Assembly: GCA_030730545.1 (NCBI GenBank) | Contig: JANQUX010000511.1 | Coordinates: forward strand, 1-13,470 | Direction of reading: 5' to 3' | Length of the DNA stretch: 13,470 nt | Source: Maribacter sp. | GTDB taxonomy: Bacteria; Bacteroidota; Bacteroidia; Flavobacteriales; Flavobacteriaceae | Shown: piece by piece, positions 1 to 7,273 of the stretch | Numbering within the stretch: the first letter of the stretch is position 1 | Layout of the letters: the number at the start of each line of letters is the position of its first letter | Position numbers and translations under genes: made by a program | The notes under the pieces: generated by a model | The model's database searches: none | What the model was told of the DNA's origin: nothing | Seen by the model: the letters and a program-made list of their open reading frames with translations, nothing else

Positions 1-422
1 AAGCTGAACAAGCTGCACAATGGGCAAGATTAGATGCGTTTATTAGCAGTATTGACTATTTGGATGAAAACAGAGGGGCTTACGCAGAAAGAAATGCAGT
101 AAGGGGGCCATGGAATCATGTGGTAGATTTAAAGGTATTACAAGATTTTTCTTTTAATGTAAAAGATAAGAAACATACTTTTCAAATTTCTGCCGATATT
201 TTCAATTTTACCAATTTAATAAATAAAGATTGGGGTCAGCGCAAGTTCATAGCTAGTAATGTTAGCCCGCTACAGACTGTTTCAACAGGTGATACACCAG
301 TTTTTACAATTAATGATGGTGATGTTAATACAGATGGTACACCAAATATTGAGCAATTAGATGATTTTGGATTACAGTCTTCAAGATGGCAAGCACAAGT
401 AGGTCTTAGATATATATTCTAA
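1..422 (+). CDS. TonB-dependent receptor, Oar-like, C-terminal part (5' end outside window)
   Basis: The frame is open from base 3 to the TAA at 420-422, so only about the last 139 residues are present. The TTG at 60 is an internal Leu codon, not a start. The visible part looks like the end of an outer-membrane beta-barrel: alternating strands, 'FQISADIFNFTNLIN' (the common 'N-x-FNxxN' strand near the end of such receptors), and the terminal aromatic 'GLRYIF' expected for BAM-mediated insertion. The 'ERNAVRGPWNHVVDLKVLQDF' region is typical of the Oar/OmpA-related TonB-receptor family with an N-terminal carboxypeptidase-regulatory domain. A short Asp/Gly-rich loop (DGDVNTDG) is present. Its substrate cannot be told from this fragment. 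It is followed directly by a strong terminator, so it ends its own transcription unit. Confidence 0.85.
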   Translation, partial: AEQAAQWARLDAFISSIDYLDENRGAYAERNAVRGPWNHVVDLKVLQDFSFNVKDKKHTFQISADIFNFTNLINKDWGQRKFIASNVSPLQTVSTGDTPVFTINDGDVNTDGTPNIEQLDDFGLQSSRWQAQVGLRYIF

Positions 423-440
423 GTAAAAATTCAAGTTTTT

Positions 441-479
441 TAAAGGCTCTACAATATCAAATGTAGAGCTTTTTTTTTG
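441..479 (+). terminator. Rho-independent terminator after the Oar-like receptor
   Basis: Perfect 8-bp stem GCTCTACA (446-453) / TGTAGAGC (462-469) with an 8-base loop, followed by a run of nine T (470-478). It starts about 20 bases after the receptor stop codon. Confidence 0.9.
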
Positions 480-517
480 CTCAAAATTCAGTACATTTAA
501 AACTTAAAATTAGAACT

Positions 518-958
518 ATGTACGAAACTATTCACATGCTACATTCTTACCTGGCATATATAGCATTGGCTGTATTGGTATTAGCAGTTGTCAATGCTAT
601 TTCAGGTCTTTTAGGAAAGCGAATCTTTAATATGGGCAAAGATCTTAGATTAAGCCTATTTGCGCTTATTTTATGCCATATTCAACTATTGGTAGGCCTA
701 ATATTATATTTTGTTTCTCCAAGCGGTTTAAGCGCAATACAAGAGTTTGGCATGGGTGGTTTAACTTCTTCTGCGCGTTTATTGGCAGTAGAGCATCCTT
801 TCATTAATATTTTAGCTATTGTTGCTATTACCATAGGTTGGTCAAGACATAAGAAATTTGTTGACGGGGCTAAAAAATTCAAAAGCATTGCCATTTTCTA
901 CAGTATTGGATTACTGCTTATTCTAAGTAGAATTCCTTGGGGGCAATGGTTCAACTAA
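518..958 (+). CDS. Small four-helix integral membrane protein, cytochrome b-like family of Bacteroidetes, function unknown
   Basis: A 146-residue inner-membrane protein with four predicted helices at about residues 8-30, 45-66, 90-108 and 122-140. Histidines lie near or inside helices: H9 at the start of helix 1, H54 in helix 2 ('ILCHIQLLVG') and H93 at the start of helix 3 ('VEHPF'). An Arg-Ile-Pro-Trp motif closes helix 4. Proteins with this plan recur in Bacteroidetes and are variously annotated as cytochrome b-like or simply membrane proteins. The histidine pattern would suit b-type haem or quinone chemistry, but that is inference. The ATG at 518 is the natural start because the first helix begins a few residues later. 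The gene is transcribed alone, between two terminators. It is definitely not a soluble enzyme. Confidence 0.8.
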   Translation: MYETIHMLHSYLAYIALAVLVLAVVNAISGLLGKRIFNMGKDLRLSLFALILCHIQLLVGLILYFVSPSGLSAIQEFGMGGLTSSARLLAVEHPFINILAIVAITIGWSRHKKFVDGAKKFKSIAIFYSIGLLLILSRIPWGQWFN

Positions 959-982
959 GATTGTAGTATTTAAAAAATTATT

Positions 983-1017
983 AAGAACCTAATACATTAG
1001 TATTAGGTTCTTTTTTT
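983..1017. terminator. Shared (bidirectional) terminator between convergent genes
   Basis: Perfect 13-bp stem AAGAACCTAATAC (983-995) / GTATTAGGTTCTT (1000-1012) with the 4-base loop ATTA, followed on the plus strand by seven T (1011-1017). Read on the minus strand, the hairpin lies directly after the stop codon of the convergent nuclease-fold gene and is followed by AATAATTTTTT, so it probably ends both transcripts. The plus-strand T run touches the minus-strand stop codon (1016-1018). Confidence 0.9.
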
Positions 1018-2056
1018 ATTGCTGAACTTTTTTAATGAGGTGCAGGTATATAGGAAAGTGGTCGCTATACCCGCCAATATAACTTCCGCCTGCGTAAGTC
1101 CGTAATGGGTAACCTTTATATTTTCCTTTTGGGTCCATTAAGTAATCTGGGGCAAAAATGCCGACTTTCCAATAGCTATAACCTTCTCTTTTTTTGGCTA
1201 TAAGTGTTGATGTCATGTACAGCTGGTCAAACAAATTCCATTTATCACGGTAAGCTAAAGAACCTCTTCCTTTTTTATAAAGTTTTTCCATTGGTCCGTA
1301 GAGGCTTAGCGAGTCCAGATTCTTAGAATTTTTTTCAACCTGTAATATCTTTTTAAAACTCGGGTCTATAGGGTCATCATTAAAATCTCCCATACTTATA
1401 ATTTTGGCACTGGTGTCTTGTCTTTGAACGGAATCTATAATGCGTTTATTTAGTTTAGCAGCTTCTAATCTAAATGGTCGGCTTCTAGCCTCACCACCAC
1501 TTCTTGAGGGCCAATGGTTAACCATAAAGTATATCTTTTCGTTATCTAATAAGCCTTCTACAATGAGTTGGTCTCTGGTATAATCTCGTTTTCCGTCAAG
1601 ATTAAAAAGCAGTAATCGATGGCTATTAAAATTAACAGGTACGAAGGCACTTTTCTTATAGAGTAGCGCAACGTCTATACCACGTTCATCAGGAGATTCG
1701 AAATGAACAATGCCGTAATTGAATTTCGCTAAATTTTTATGGTGTATCAAATCTTCAAGTACACCTAGATTTTCTACTTCACAAACTCCGACAATATCAG
1801 GTGCAGTTTTATTATCGGTAGAGCCGATTTCAGAAATGACCTTCGACATATTATCTAATTTGTTTAAATAGCGTTCTTCTGTCCACTTATCTTTTCCTTC
1901 AGGGGTTCTATCATCATCAAAAATTAAAGTGTCATTTTTGGTATCAAATAGATTCTCTAGATTATAGAACGCAACGGTTCTAATTTGGTAAGTATCAGAA
2001 TTTTGAGCACATGTAACTAATGAGGAAAAGAAGCAGATAAGAAGTAGTAATCGCAT
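1016..2056 (-). CDS. Secreted endonuclease/exonuclease/phosphatase-family enzyme
   Basis: A 346-residue protein of the EEP (DNase I/exonuclease III/sphingomyelinase) fold, which hydrolyses phosphodiester or phosphomonoester bonds with a divalent metal. The conserved elements appear in order: 'FYNLENLFD' (N32), 'CEVEN' (metal-ligand E93 or E95), 'RGIDVALLY' (R125), 'NHWPSRSGG' (N180, catalytic H181), 'GDFND' (D224, N226), 'NLFDQ' (D277) and 'SDHFP' (D332, H333). The N-terminus is a hydrophobic signal sequence ending 'LVTCAQ'. It may be cut after Ala17 or be a non-canonical lipoprotein at Cys16, because Thr at -1 is unusual. The enzyme therefore acts outside the cytoplasm. Whether it cuts DNA, RNA, lipid headgroups or sugar phosphates cannot be told from sequence. 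It is divergent from a TonB receptor/lipoprotein pair with which it probably works. Confidence 0.9.
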   Translation of the reverse strand: MRLLLLICFFSSLVTCAQNSDTYQIRTVAFYNLENLFDTKNDTLIFDDDRTPEGKDKWTEERYLNKLDNMSKVISEIGSTDNKTAPDIVGVCEVENLGVLEDLIHHKNLAKFNYGIVHFESPDERGIDVALLYKKSAFVPVNFNSHRLLLFNLDGKRDYTRDQLIVEGLLDNEKIYFMVNHWPSRSGGEARSRPFRLEAAKLNKRIIDSVQRQDTSAKIISMGDFNDDPIDPSFKKILQVEKNSKNLDSLSLYGPMEKLYKKGRGSLAYRDKWNLFDQLYMTSTLIAKKREGYSYWKVGIFAPDYLMDPKGKYKGYPLRTYAGGSYIGGYSDHFPIYLHLIKKVQQ

Positions 2057-2104
2057 TGTCGATGGTATTTGGTCTTAATTATAAGCGAGTATACGGAAAT
2101 TTCA

Positions 2105-2158
2105 CGTTAATTATTTCTTAAATAGTATCTTAATAGCTCATTAATAAGACCTTAAGAT
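2105..2158. promoter_or_regulatory. Helically phased TTAA repeat array in divergent promoter region (candidate PhoB/OmpR-type operator)
   Basis: Five TTAA cores start at 2107, 2118, 2130, 2141 and 2152, giving spacings of 11, 12, 11 and 11 bases; three are CTTAA. They fill half of the 107-base spacer between the divergent nuclease-fold gene and the TonB receptor. Regulators of the PhoB/OmpR family bind direct repeats about 11 bases apart, and Pho boxes of Bacillus and cyanobacteria have TTAA-like cores. That this is such a site is inference. The array ends only about six bases before the receptor ATG, which is close for an activator of that gene, but lies 50-100 bases upstream of the nuclease-fold start. 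Chance in AT-rich DNA remains possible. Confidence 0.4.
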
Positions 2159-2163
2159 ATAGA

Positions 2164-4905
2164 ATGGTTAAGCATACCCTATTTTTATTACTATTTGTTA
2201 AAATATGTTTCTTACAAGCTCAAAGTGCCACTACAATTACGGGAGTAATTAAGGAAAAGATTAAAAGTGAAGTAATTACCAATGCAGAAGTAATCTTAGA
2301 AGGAGAATCTACACCGATAACTACTAATGAATTAGGGCAATTTAAATTGATTACTTCAAATAAAGGAGAATTTATACTTCAAATTTCTACTCAAGATTTT
2401 GATATTAAAAGAATCCCCGTATTTCTTGATGACAATACTATAGAATTAGGTGTCATTTTTTTGGAAAGAGATATGACCGTAGAAAAATCTATAAACCTTA
2501 TTAATATTTCCGATGATGAGTTGTTAGATGATGAGATAAATTCTAATGCACTCGCTTTATTACAATCAACGAGAGATATTTTTCTAAATAGGGCGGCTTT
2601 TGATTTTGGTCAGGCATTTTTTAGGGTAAGAGGATATGATTCTCAATATGGCGAAGTACATCTAAACGGATTGCCAATGAACAAAATGTATGATGGCAGG
2701 CCACAGTGGAATAACTGGGGAGGGTTGAACGACGTAATCAGAAATCAACAATATGCGAATGGTTTAGAAGCATCAGATTTTACATTTGGCGGAATTTTAG
2801 GAAACACAAATATAGATTTGCGACCATCTGGCCTAAGACCAGGTACGCGATTGTCTTCTTCACTCTCCAATAGAACATATAGCGGCAGACTAATGGCAAC
2901 CTATAACTCTGGAGTTAAAAATGAGAAATATGCCTATATTATTTCAGCTTCTCGACGCTGGGCAAAAGAAGGATATATGGATGGTACGTTGTATGATTCG
3001 TATTCAGTATATGGTTCATTCGAATATCTATTAAATGAAAAGAATACAATTTCAGCCACTGCAATTGTAGCATCAAATAGAAGAGGACGATCTTCTGCTA
3101 TCACAGAAGAAGTACAAGAAATTCAAGGAAATAGATATAACCCATATGCCGGTATACAAAACGGAAAAATTAGAAATTCTAGAGAGCGGCATATTCGCGA
3201 GCCATTGTTCTTATTCAACTATCATCATGAATCTAAAAGTTTACAAATTAATGCGGGTTTGGGCTATCAAACCGGTGTGTATAAGAGAAGTCGTTTAGGG
3301 TATTATAATGCTCCGAACCCCGACCCTACATACTACCGTTATTTGCCTAGTTTTTATCTAAATTCCCCTATTGGTGCCAACTATGAAAGTGCAATACAAG
3401 CAGAAGAAGGCTTTATTGAAAACCCTCAATTAGATTGGGAAAATATCTACAAGGCGAATACCAGTATCAGTCAAAACGGCGAAGCGGCTTACGTGCTATA
3501 TGATGATACCACAAAAGATAATCAGCTTACTGCGAGGGCTACTGCTAATATAGATATTGATAGCCATTTAAAACTTGATTTAGGTATAACGCACAGGCAG
3601 TTACATTCTAAAAACTATGCGCAAATAAATGATTTATTAGGGGCAGCATATCATCGCGATATCGATACATTTTCAGAAACTTTAAATGATGTTTCATCTG
3701 AAGTAAATAAAGGTAATGGTGCGATTTTTAATTACAATTATGATTTAAAAGGAAGTAATACCGATGTCTATACGCAGATAAATGCGCATTTTAATAAAGT
3801 AAAGGCGTTTCTGTCTGGTAAGTATGCTCTAGTTAACTATGAAAGAGAAGGTTTGTTTAAGAATGAACGTTTTATAGATAATTCGTTCGGGGAGAGTGAG
3901 AAGGTGAAATTTTCAAATTGGTCATTAAAATCAGGCGCATCGTATACCATAACGGGTAGGCATTGGGTTTCTGTAAATGCCGCGATGATAAATAGAGCTC
4001 CTGTTTTACAGAATATATTTATAAACCCGAGGGAGAATAATGCGATAGTGCCCAATCTGCAAAGCGAAACTGTGACTAGTGTCGATGCTACCTACTTTCT
4101 TAGAATGCCAAAATTGACAGGTAGGTTTACAGGATTCTATACCCGTTTTCAAAATACAACAGATGTAAATTTCTTCTTCGTTGATTCAGGTGTGGGTTCA
4201 GATTTCGTGCAAGAAGTACTCACTGATTTAGATAAATTACATTTAGGTGTTGAACTTGGTTTAGAATACCAAGTATCTAGTGCCGTTAAATTATCATTAG
4301 TTGGCTCTGTGGCAAAACATGAGTATGCGAGTAACCCATTTGTGACGATTAATTTTGATACAGCAGGCGCAACCGAAGATTTAATCGATATTTCTGGTTC
4401 TAAATTTTTGGGGCAATCGGCAGTTAAGGACTATAAGTTGGCACAAGGTCCGCAGAAAGCAATTGCGGCAGGTATAGAATATAGAGATCCCAAATATTGG
4501 TGGGTAAGCGCTTCGGCAAACTATCTGGCAAATAACTATGCCAATATTTCTACGATAACCAGAACCCAGAGTTTTCTAATCGATCCAGAAACCCAGTTAA
4601 GATTTCCTGATGCAACAGATGAAAATGTTCAAAAATTACTAAAGCAAAAACCATTAGATAATTTCTATTTATTGAATATGGTTGGCGGTAAGTCGTGGCT
4701 TAAAAAAGGCAAGTATATAAGTGTTTTTGCAAGTATTAATAATGTTTTTGATACCACTTTTAGAACTGGTGGTTATGAGCAAAGTAGAAATGGTAACTAT
4801 GGCCAACTTAAACAAGATAATTTAAGTGGTAATCCGTCTTTTGCGCCTAAGTATTGGTATGGTTTCGGTAGAACCTATTTTTTGAATTTCGCCTTTAGTT
4901 TTTAA
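2164..4905 (+). CDS. TonB-dependent outer-membrane receptor with N-terminal carboxypeptidase-regulatory-like domain
   Basis: A complete 913-residue receptor that imports a ligand through a TonB-energised beta-barrel. A signal peptide covers residues 1-20 (ending 'FLQAQ'). A beta-sandwich of the CarboxypepD_reg-like type follows at about 22-98 ('TGVIKE...NAEVILEG...TNELGQFKL'). The plug domain is at about 115-235, with 'FRVRGYDSQYGEVHLNGLPM' at 153-172 as the plug core, followed by 'NIDLRPSG'. The rest is barrel, ending in the aromatic 'LNFAFSF'. ATG 2164 is chosen because the signal peptide starts there. No SusD-like gene follows; instead a lipoprotein with DUF5689 and lamin-tail domains begins 11 bases after the stop, surely in the same operon. 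The divergent neighbour is a secreted nuclease/phosphatase-fold enzyme, suggesting a nucleic acid or phosphate-ester ligand (inference). Confidence 0.92.
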   Translation: MVKHTLFLLLFVKICFLQAQSATTITGVIKEKIKSEVITNAEVILEGESTPITTNELGQFKLITSNKGEFILQISTQDFDIKRIPVFLDDNTIELGVIFLERDMTVEKSINLINISDDELLDDEINSNALALLQSTRDIFLNRAAFDFGQAFFRVRGYDSQYGEVHLNGLPMNKMYDGRPQWNNWGGLNDVIRNQQYANGLEASDFTFGGILGNTNIDLRPSGLRPGTRLSSSLSNRTYSGRLMATYNSGVKNEKYAYIISASRRWAKEGYMDGTLYDSYSVYGSFEYLLNEKNTISATAIVASNRRGRSSAITEEVQEIQGNRYNPYAGIQNGKIRNSRERHIREPLFLFNYHHESKSLQINAGLGYQTGVYKRSRLGYYNAPNPDPTYYRYLPSFYLNSPIGANYESAIQAEEGFIENPQLDWENIYKANTSISQNGEAAYVLYDDTTKDNQLTARATANIDIDSHLKLDLGITHRQLHSKNYAQINDLLGAAYHRDIDTFSETLNDVSSEVNKGNGAIFNYNYDLKGSNTDVYTQINAHFNKVKAFLSGKYALVNYEREGLFKNERFIDNSFGESEKVKFSNWSLKSGASYTITGRHWVSVNAAMINRAPVLQNIFINPRENNAIVPNLQSETVTSVDATYFLRMPKLTGRFTGFYTRFQNTTDVNFFFVDSGVGSDFVQEVLTDLDKLHLGVELGLEYQVSSAVKLSLVGSVAKHEYASNPFVTINFDTAGATEDLIDISGSKFLGQSAVKDYKLAQGPQKAIAAGIEYRDPKYWWVSASANYLANNYANISTITRTQSFLIDPETQLRFPDATDENVQKLLKQKPLDNFYLLNMVGGKSWLKKGKYISVFASINNVFDTTFRTGGYEQSRNGNYGQLKQDNLSGNPSFAPKYWYGFGRTYFLNFAFSF

Positions 4906-4916
4906 ATACAAATAGT

Positions 4917-6281
4917 ATGAAGATAGAACGTAACATATTTTATTGGATGATAATCATCGGTATTATACTGTCATCATGTGTAAAAGATAAGGAATTTGAT
5001 GCTCCAGATTTAGATTGTTCTGATGCTGAGTTTACGTTTATAAGTATATCAGAATTAAAGAATATGTATAATGGCGAGACTATTCAAATTCAAGAGGATT
5101 TGGTAATTAATGGTTATGTAATCTCTTCGGACAAAGAAGGTAATTTTTTCAATATCATACATTTTCAAGATGAGCCAAATAATCCGTCAGATGGAATGCA
5201 AATCGAATTAGAATTAAGAGATGCTCATTTGTTCTTTAGTGTGGGGCAACAGGTAATAATTAAGTTAAAAGGATTGTACTTGGGCGAGTCTAAAGGGGTT
5301 TACAAAATTGGCGGGGTATTTACTTCTTTTGGTAACCGTAGCGTGGGTAGGCTGCCTAAAAATGTGATTTTCGACCATGTATTGGTCTCTTGTAATGAGA
5401 ATGTTGGCATTGTACCTACTTCCGTTAAAGTATCGGAAATAAATGAGTCTATGTTGAATACATTGGTTGTTGTAACTGATGTGGAGATAAAGCAAGAAGA
5501 GCTAGGCGAAACGTTTGCGATTAAAGAAGAAGAAACATTGAGAACATTGATTGATTGTGACGATAATGAATTAGTAATGGTCAATAGCGGCTATGCTGAT
5601 TTTCAAGCCGAAATACTCCCCGATAAAATGGGGACAGCCACCGGAATTTTAACGATGGATAATAATCAATTTCAATTGATCATTAGAAGTGTAGATGATC
5701 TTTCATTTAACCAAGAACGATGCGAAGATTTGATAGATGAATTTACGTCTTCTTCAATCTTTATATCTGAAATTGCTGACCCCGATAATAATGCGGGAGC
5801 GCGATTTGTTGAGCTTTATAATGCATCTGTAGAAAGTCTTTCGTTAAATGGATGGGTATTGGAGCGGTATACAAATGATAATAGCGAAGTTAGTTCTAGT
5901 ATAGATTTATCAGAATATATAATTGAAGCCAACGGATTATTGGTTATTTCTCCCAACGCAGAAGAGTTTAAAAATGTGTATGGTTTTGAACCTGACATAT
6001 CCGTCGGAACAAATTCCCCGGCAGATTCTAATGGCGACGATACTATTGTACTAGTAGACCCTTTCGGTACAATCATTGATATTTTCGGAGTCATTGGTGA
6101 AGATGGTAGTAATACCAGTCATGAATTTGAAGATGGTAAGGCTGTGAGAAAAATAGAAATAGTTTCAGGAAATCCGGTTTTTACGATGACAGAATGGACT
6201 ATTTATAATGATACAGGTGATGAGGGTACCATAAATCAGCCGCAAAATGCTCCTTTAGATTTTAGCCCAGGGGTAAGATAA
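4917..6281 (+). CDS. Surface lipoprotein with DUF5689 (OB-fold-like) and lamin-tail domains
   Basis: A 454-residue lipoprotein. The hydrophobic N-terminus ends in the lipobox LSSC (Cys21). The following 'VKDKE' is rich in Lys and acid, like the export signal that sends flavobacterial lipoproteins to the cell surface. Residues ~40-265 match the DUF5689 pattern: 'ISELKNMYNG', 'VINGYVISSDKEGNFFN', 'GMQIELE', 'VGQQVIIKLKGLYLG', with a second half that repeats the theme ('LVVVTDVEI', 'ATGILTMDNNQFQLIIRS'). This reads as OB-fold-like beta barrels. Residues ~281-435 form a lamin-tail domain ('IFISEIADP', 'ARFVELYNAS', 'LNGWVLERY', 'DTIVLVDPFG'), a beta-sandwich often found on bacterial secreted nucleases and surface proteins. 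It is co-transcribed with the receptor and is probably its surface binding partner in place of SusD. Confidence 0.85.
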   Translation: MKIERNIFYWMIIIGIILSSCVKDKEFDAPDLDCSDAEFTFISISELKNMYNGETIQIQEDLVINGYVISSDKEGNFFNIIHFQDEPNNPSDGMQIELELRDAHLFFSVGQQVIIKLKGLYLGESKGVYKIGGVFTSFGNRSVGRLPKNVIFDHVLVSCNENVGIVPTSVKVSEINESMLNTLVVVTDVEIKQEELGETFAIKEEETLRTLIDCDDNELVMVNSGYADFQAEILPDKMGTATGILTMDNNQFQLIIRSVDDLSFNQERCEDLIDEFTSSSIFISEIADPDNNAGARFVELYNASVESLSLNGWVLERYTNDNSEVSSSIDLSEYIIEANGLLVISPNAEEFKNVYGFEPDISVGTNSPADSNGDDTIVLVDPFGTIIDIFGVIGEDGSNTSHEFEDGKAVRKIEIVSGNPVFTMTEWTIYNDTGDEGTINQPQNAPLDFSPGVR

Positions 6282-6283
6282 TT

Positions 6284-6691
6284 TTAAACTATTTCTTTTG
6301 AGTCGATTATTTTTTTAATGGCACTTTCAGTTAAAGGTTTAACGATATAATCTTTAACCAATTTGTAGTCTTTCGCCTTATCCATGAATTTAGGGCTTAT
6401 GAACGAACTGGTAATATAAATTTGAATATGCCCTATTTTATCTTCAGGTAGATCCTTAAATTCTTCCAAAAACGACCACCCATCTCTATTGGGCATGTTT
6501 AGGTCTAAGAAGATGACATCTGGCAGTTTAATGTTTTCAACAAGTAAGCCAATAAGACCGTCTAATGCCTCTTGACCACCCGAATAATATAGAATATTGT
6601 CACTAAAGTTATGATGCTTCAATATATTCTTACTACTAACCGAAAAGAATTCGTCGTCATCTATGATGCAACAACTAGGAAATATGCTCAT
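6284..6691 (-). CDS. Receiver-only response regulator (first paralogue)
   Basis: A 135-residue single receiver domain of the CheY/Rcp1 type with no output domain. It has the acidic pocket D11-D12-D13, phospho-acceptor D63 in 'FLDLNMP', T94/S95 in 'IYITSS' and K118 in 'IVKP'. It aligns without gaps to the receiver encoded just upstream (6856-7263), at about 61 of 135 identical residues, so the two arose by tandem duplication. It probably takes phosphate from the adjacent kinase and passes it on or acts by protein contact. A 164-base gap separates it from the upstream receiver, so it may have its own promoter. It converges with the lipoprotein gene, the two stop codons being only two bases apart, with no hairpin between them. 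Confidence 0.9.
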   Translation of the reverse strand: MSIFPSCCIIDDDEFFSVSSKNILKHHNFSDNILYYSGGQEALDGLIGLLVENIKLPDVIFLDLNMPNRDGWSFLEEFKDLPEDKIGHIQIYITSSFISPKFMDKAKDYKLVKDYIVKPLTESAIKKIIDSKEIV

Positions 6692-6703
6692 TTTTAATTA
6701 TTT

Positions 6704-6711
6704 CAAAAGTA
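6704..6711 (-). promoter_or_regulatory. Possible Bacteroidetes -7 promoter element for the first receiver gene
   Basis: On the minus strand 6711-6704 reads TACTTTTG, an exact match to the Bacteroidetes -7 consensus TAnnTTTG, 12 bases upstream of the ATG at 6691. No clear -33 TTG is seen at the usual distance, and the implied leader would be very short. Confidence 0.3.
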
Positions 6712-6855
6712 AAAATCCTTAAGTCTTGGGTAGAAAAAAAAGATAACAAATTACTGGTGACTAAGTTATATAAATGATTAGGTAGTACTATAGGTTGTTC
6801 AAACAAGTTGCCCTCATTTTTATTAACAATAGTGTTTTATCTTTTAATTTATAGG

Positions 6856-7263
6856 TTAACTTTCACCAGCAGCCTCTAATATTTTACCAAGATCATCTGG
6901 TGTAATCGGTTTTAGAATATAGGTATCTACTTGGTCATAATTTTTAACTCGTTCCAAGTCCCTAGGATCAACTGAAGAGCTAATAATGTAGATGACAATT
7001 TTTTTAGATCTTTTGCTTTTACAGTTTTTAAATTCATCTAAAAATTCCCAACCATTTAGAATTGGCATATTTAAATCTAAAAATATAACATCGGGCAAAG
7101 GTTCTTTGGCGATGCATAATTTTGTGAGTCCGTCAAGAGCTGCTTGTCCATCACTATAGACAAGTATAGATTTTGCAAAACCTACTTCTTTCATTATTCT
7201 CTTTGTGCCATAAACAAATATGGGGTCGTCATCTATTATGCAGCAGAGTTCAATTTTATTCAT
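6856..7263 (-). CDS. Receiver-only response regulator (second paralogue), partner of the PAS kinase
   Basis: A 135-residue CheY-like receiver with acidic pocket D11-D13, phospho-acceptor D63 ('FLDLNMP'), S95/S96 ('IYIISSS') and K118 ('ILKP'). It has no DNA-binding or enzymatic output. The frame is open to 7329, but the ATG at 7263 is preferred: it gives exactly the same length and register as its paralogue, starts just before the first receiver strand ('IELCCIIDDD'), and leaves ten bases after the kinase stop rather than a 56-base overlap. It is evidently co-transcribed with the kinase and is the likeliest direct phosphate acceptor. Where the other receiver has Thr94, this one has Ile, so Ser95 probably serves as the conserved switch hydroxyl. 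Confidence 0.9.
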   Translation of the reverse strand: MNKIELCCIIDDDPIFVYGTKRIMKEVGFAKSILVYSDGQAALDGLTKLCIAKEPLPDVIFLDLNMPILNGWEFLDEFKNCKSKRSKKIVIYIISSSVDPRDLERVKNYDQVDTYILKPITPDDLGKILEAAGES

Positions 7264-7273
7264 AATTATTTTA

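Noticed and set aside
60..62. TTG start for a 120-residue protein at the left edge
   Set aside because: The same frame is open upstream to the window edge and encodes receptor-like sequence, so this is the tail of a longer gene.
2164..6281. Classical SusC/SusD polysaccharide utilisation locus
   Set aside because: The lipoprotein has no SusD-like helical repeat pattern, and no glycan-active enzyme is present in the window.
6795..6806. Inverted repeat TTGTT-CA-AACAA between the two receiver genes as an operator or terminator
   Set aside because: A five-base arm in AT-rich DNA is easily due to chance, and no T run follows on either strand.
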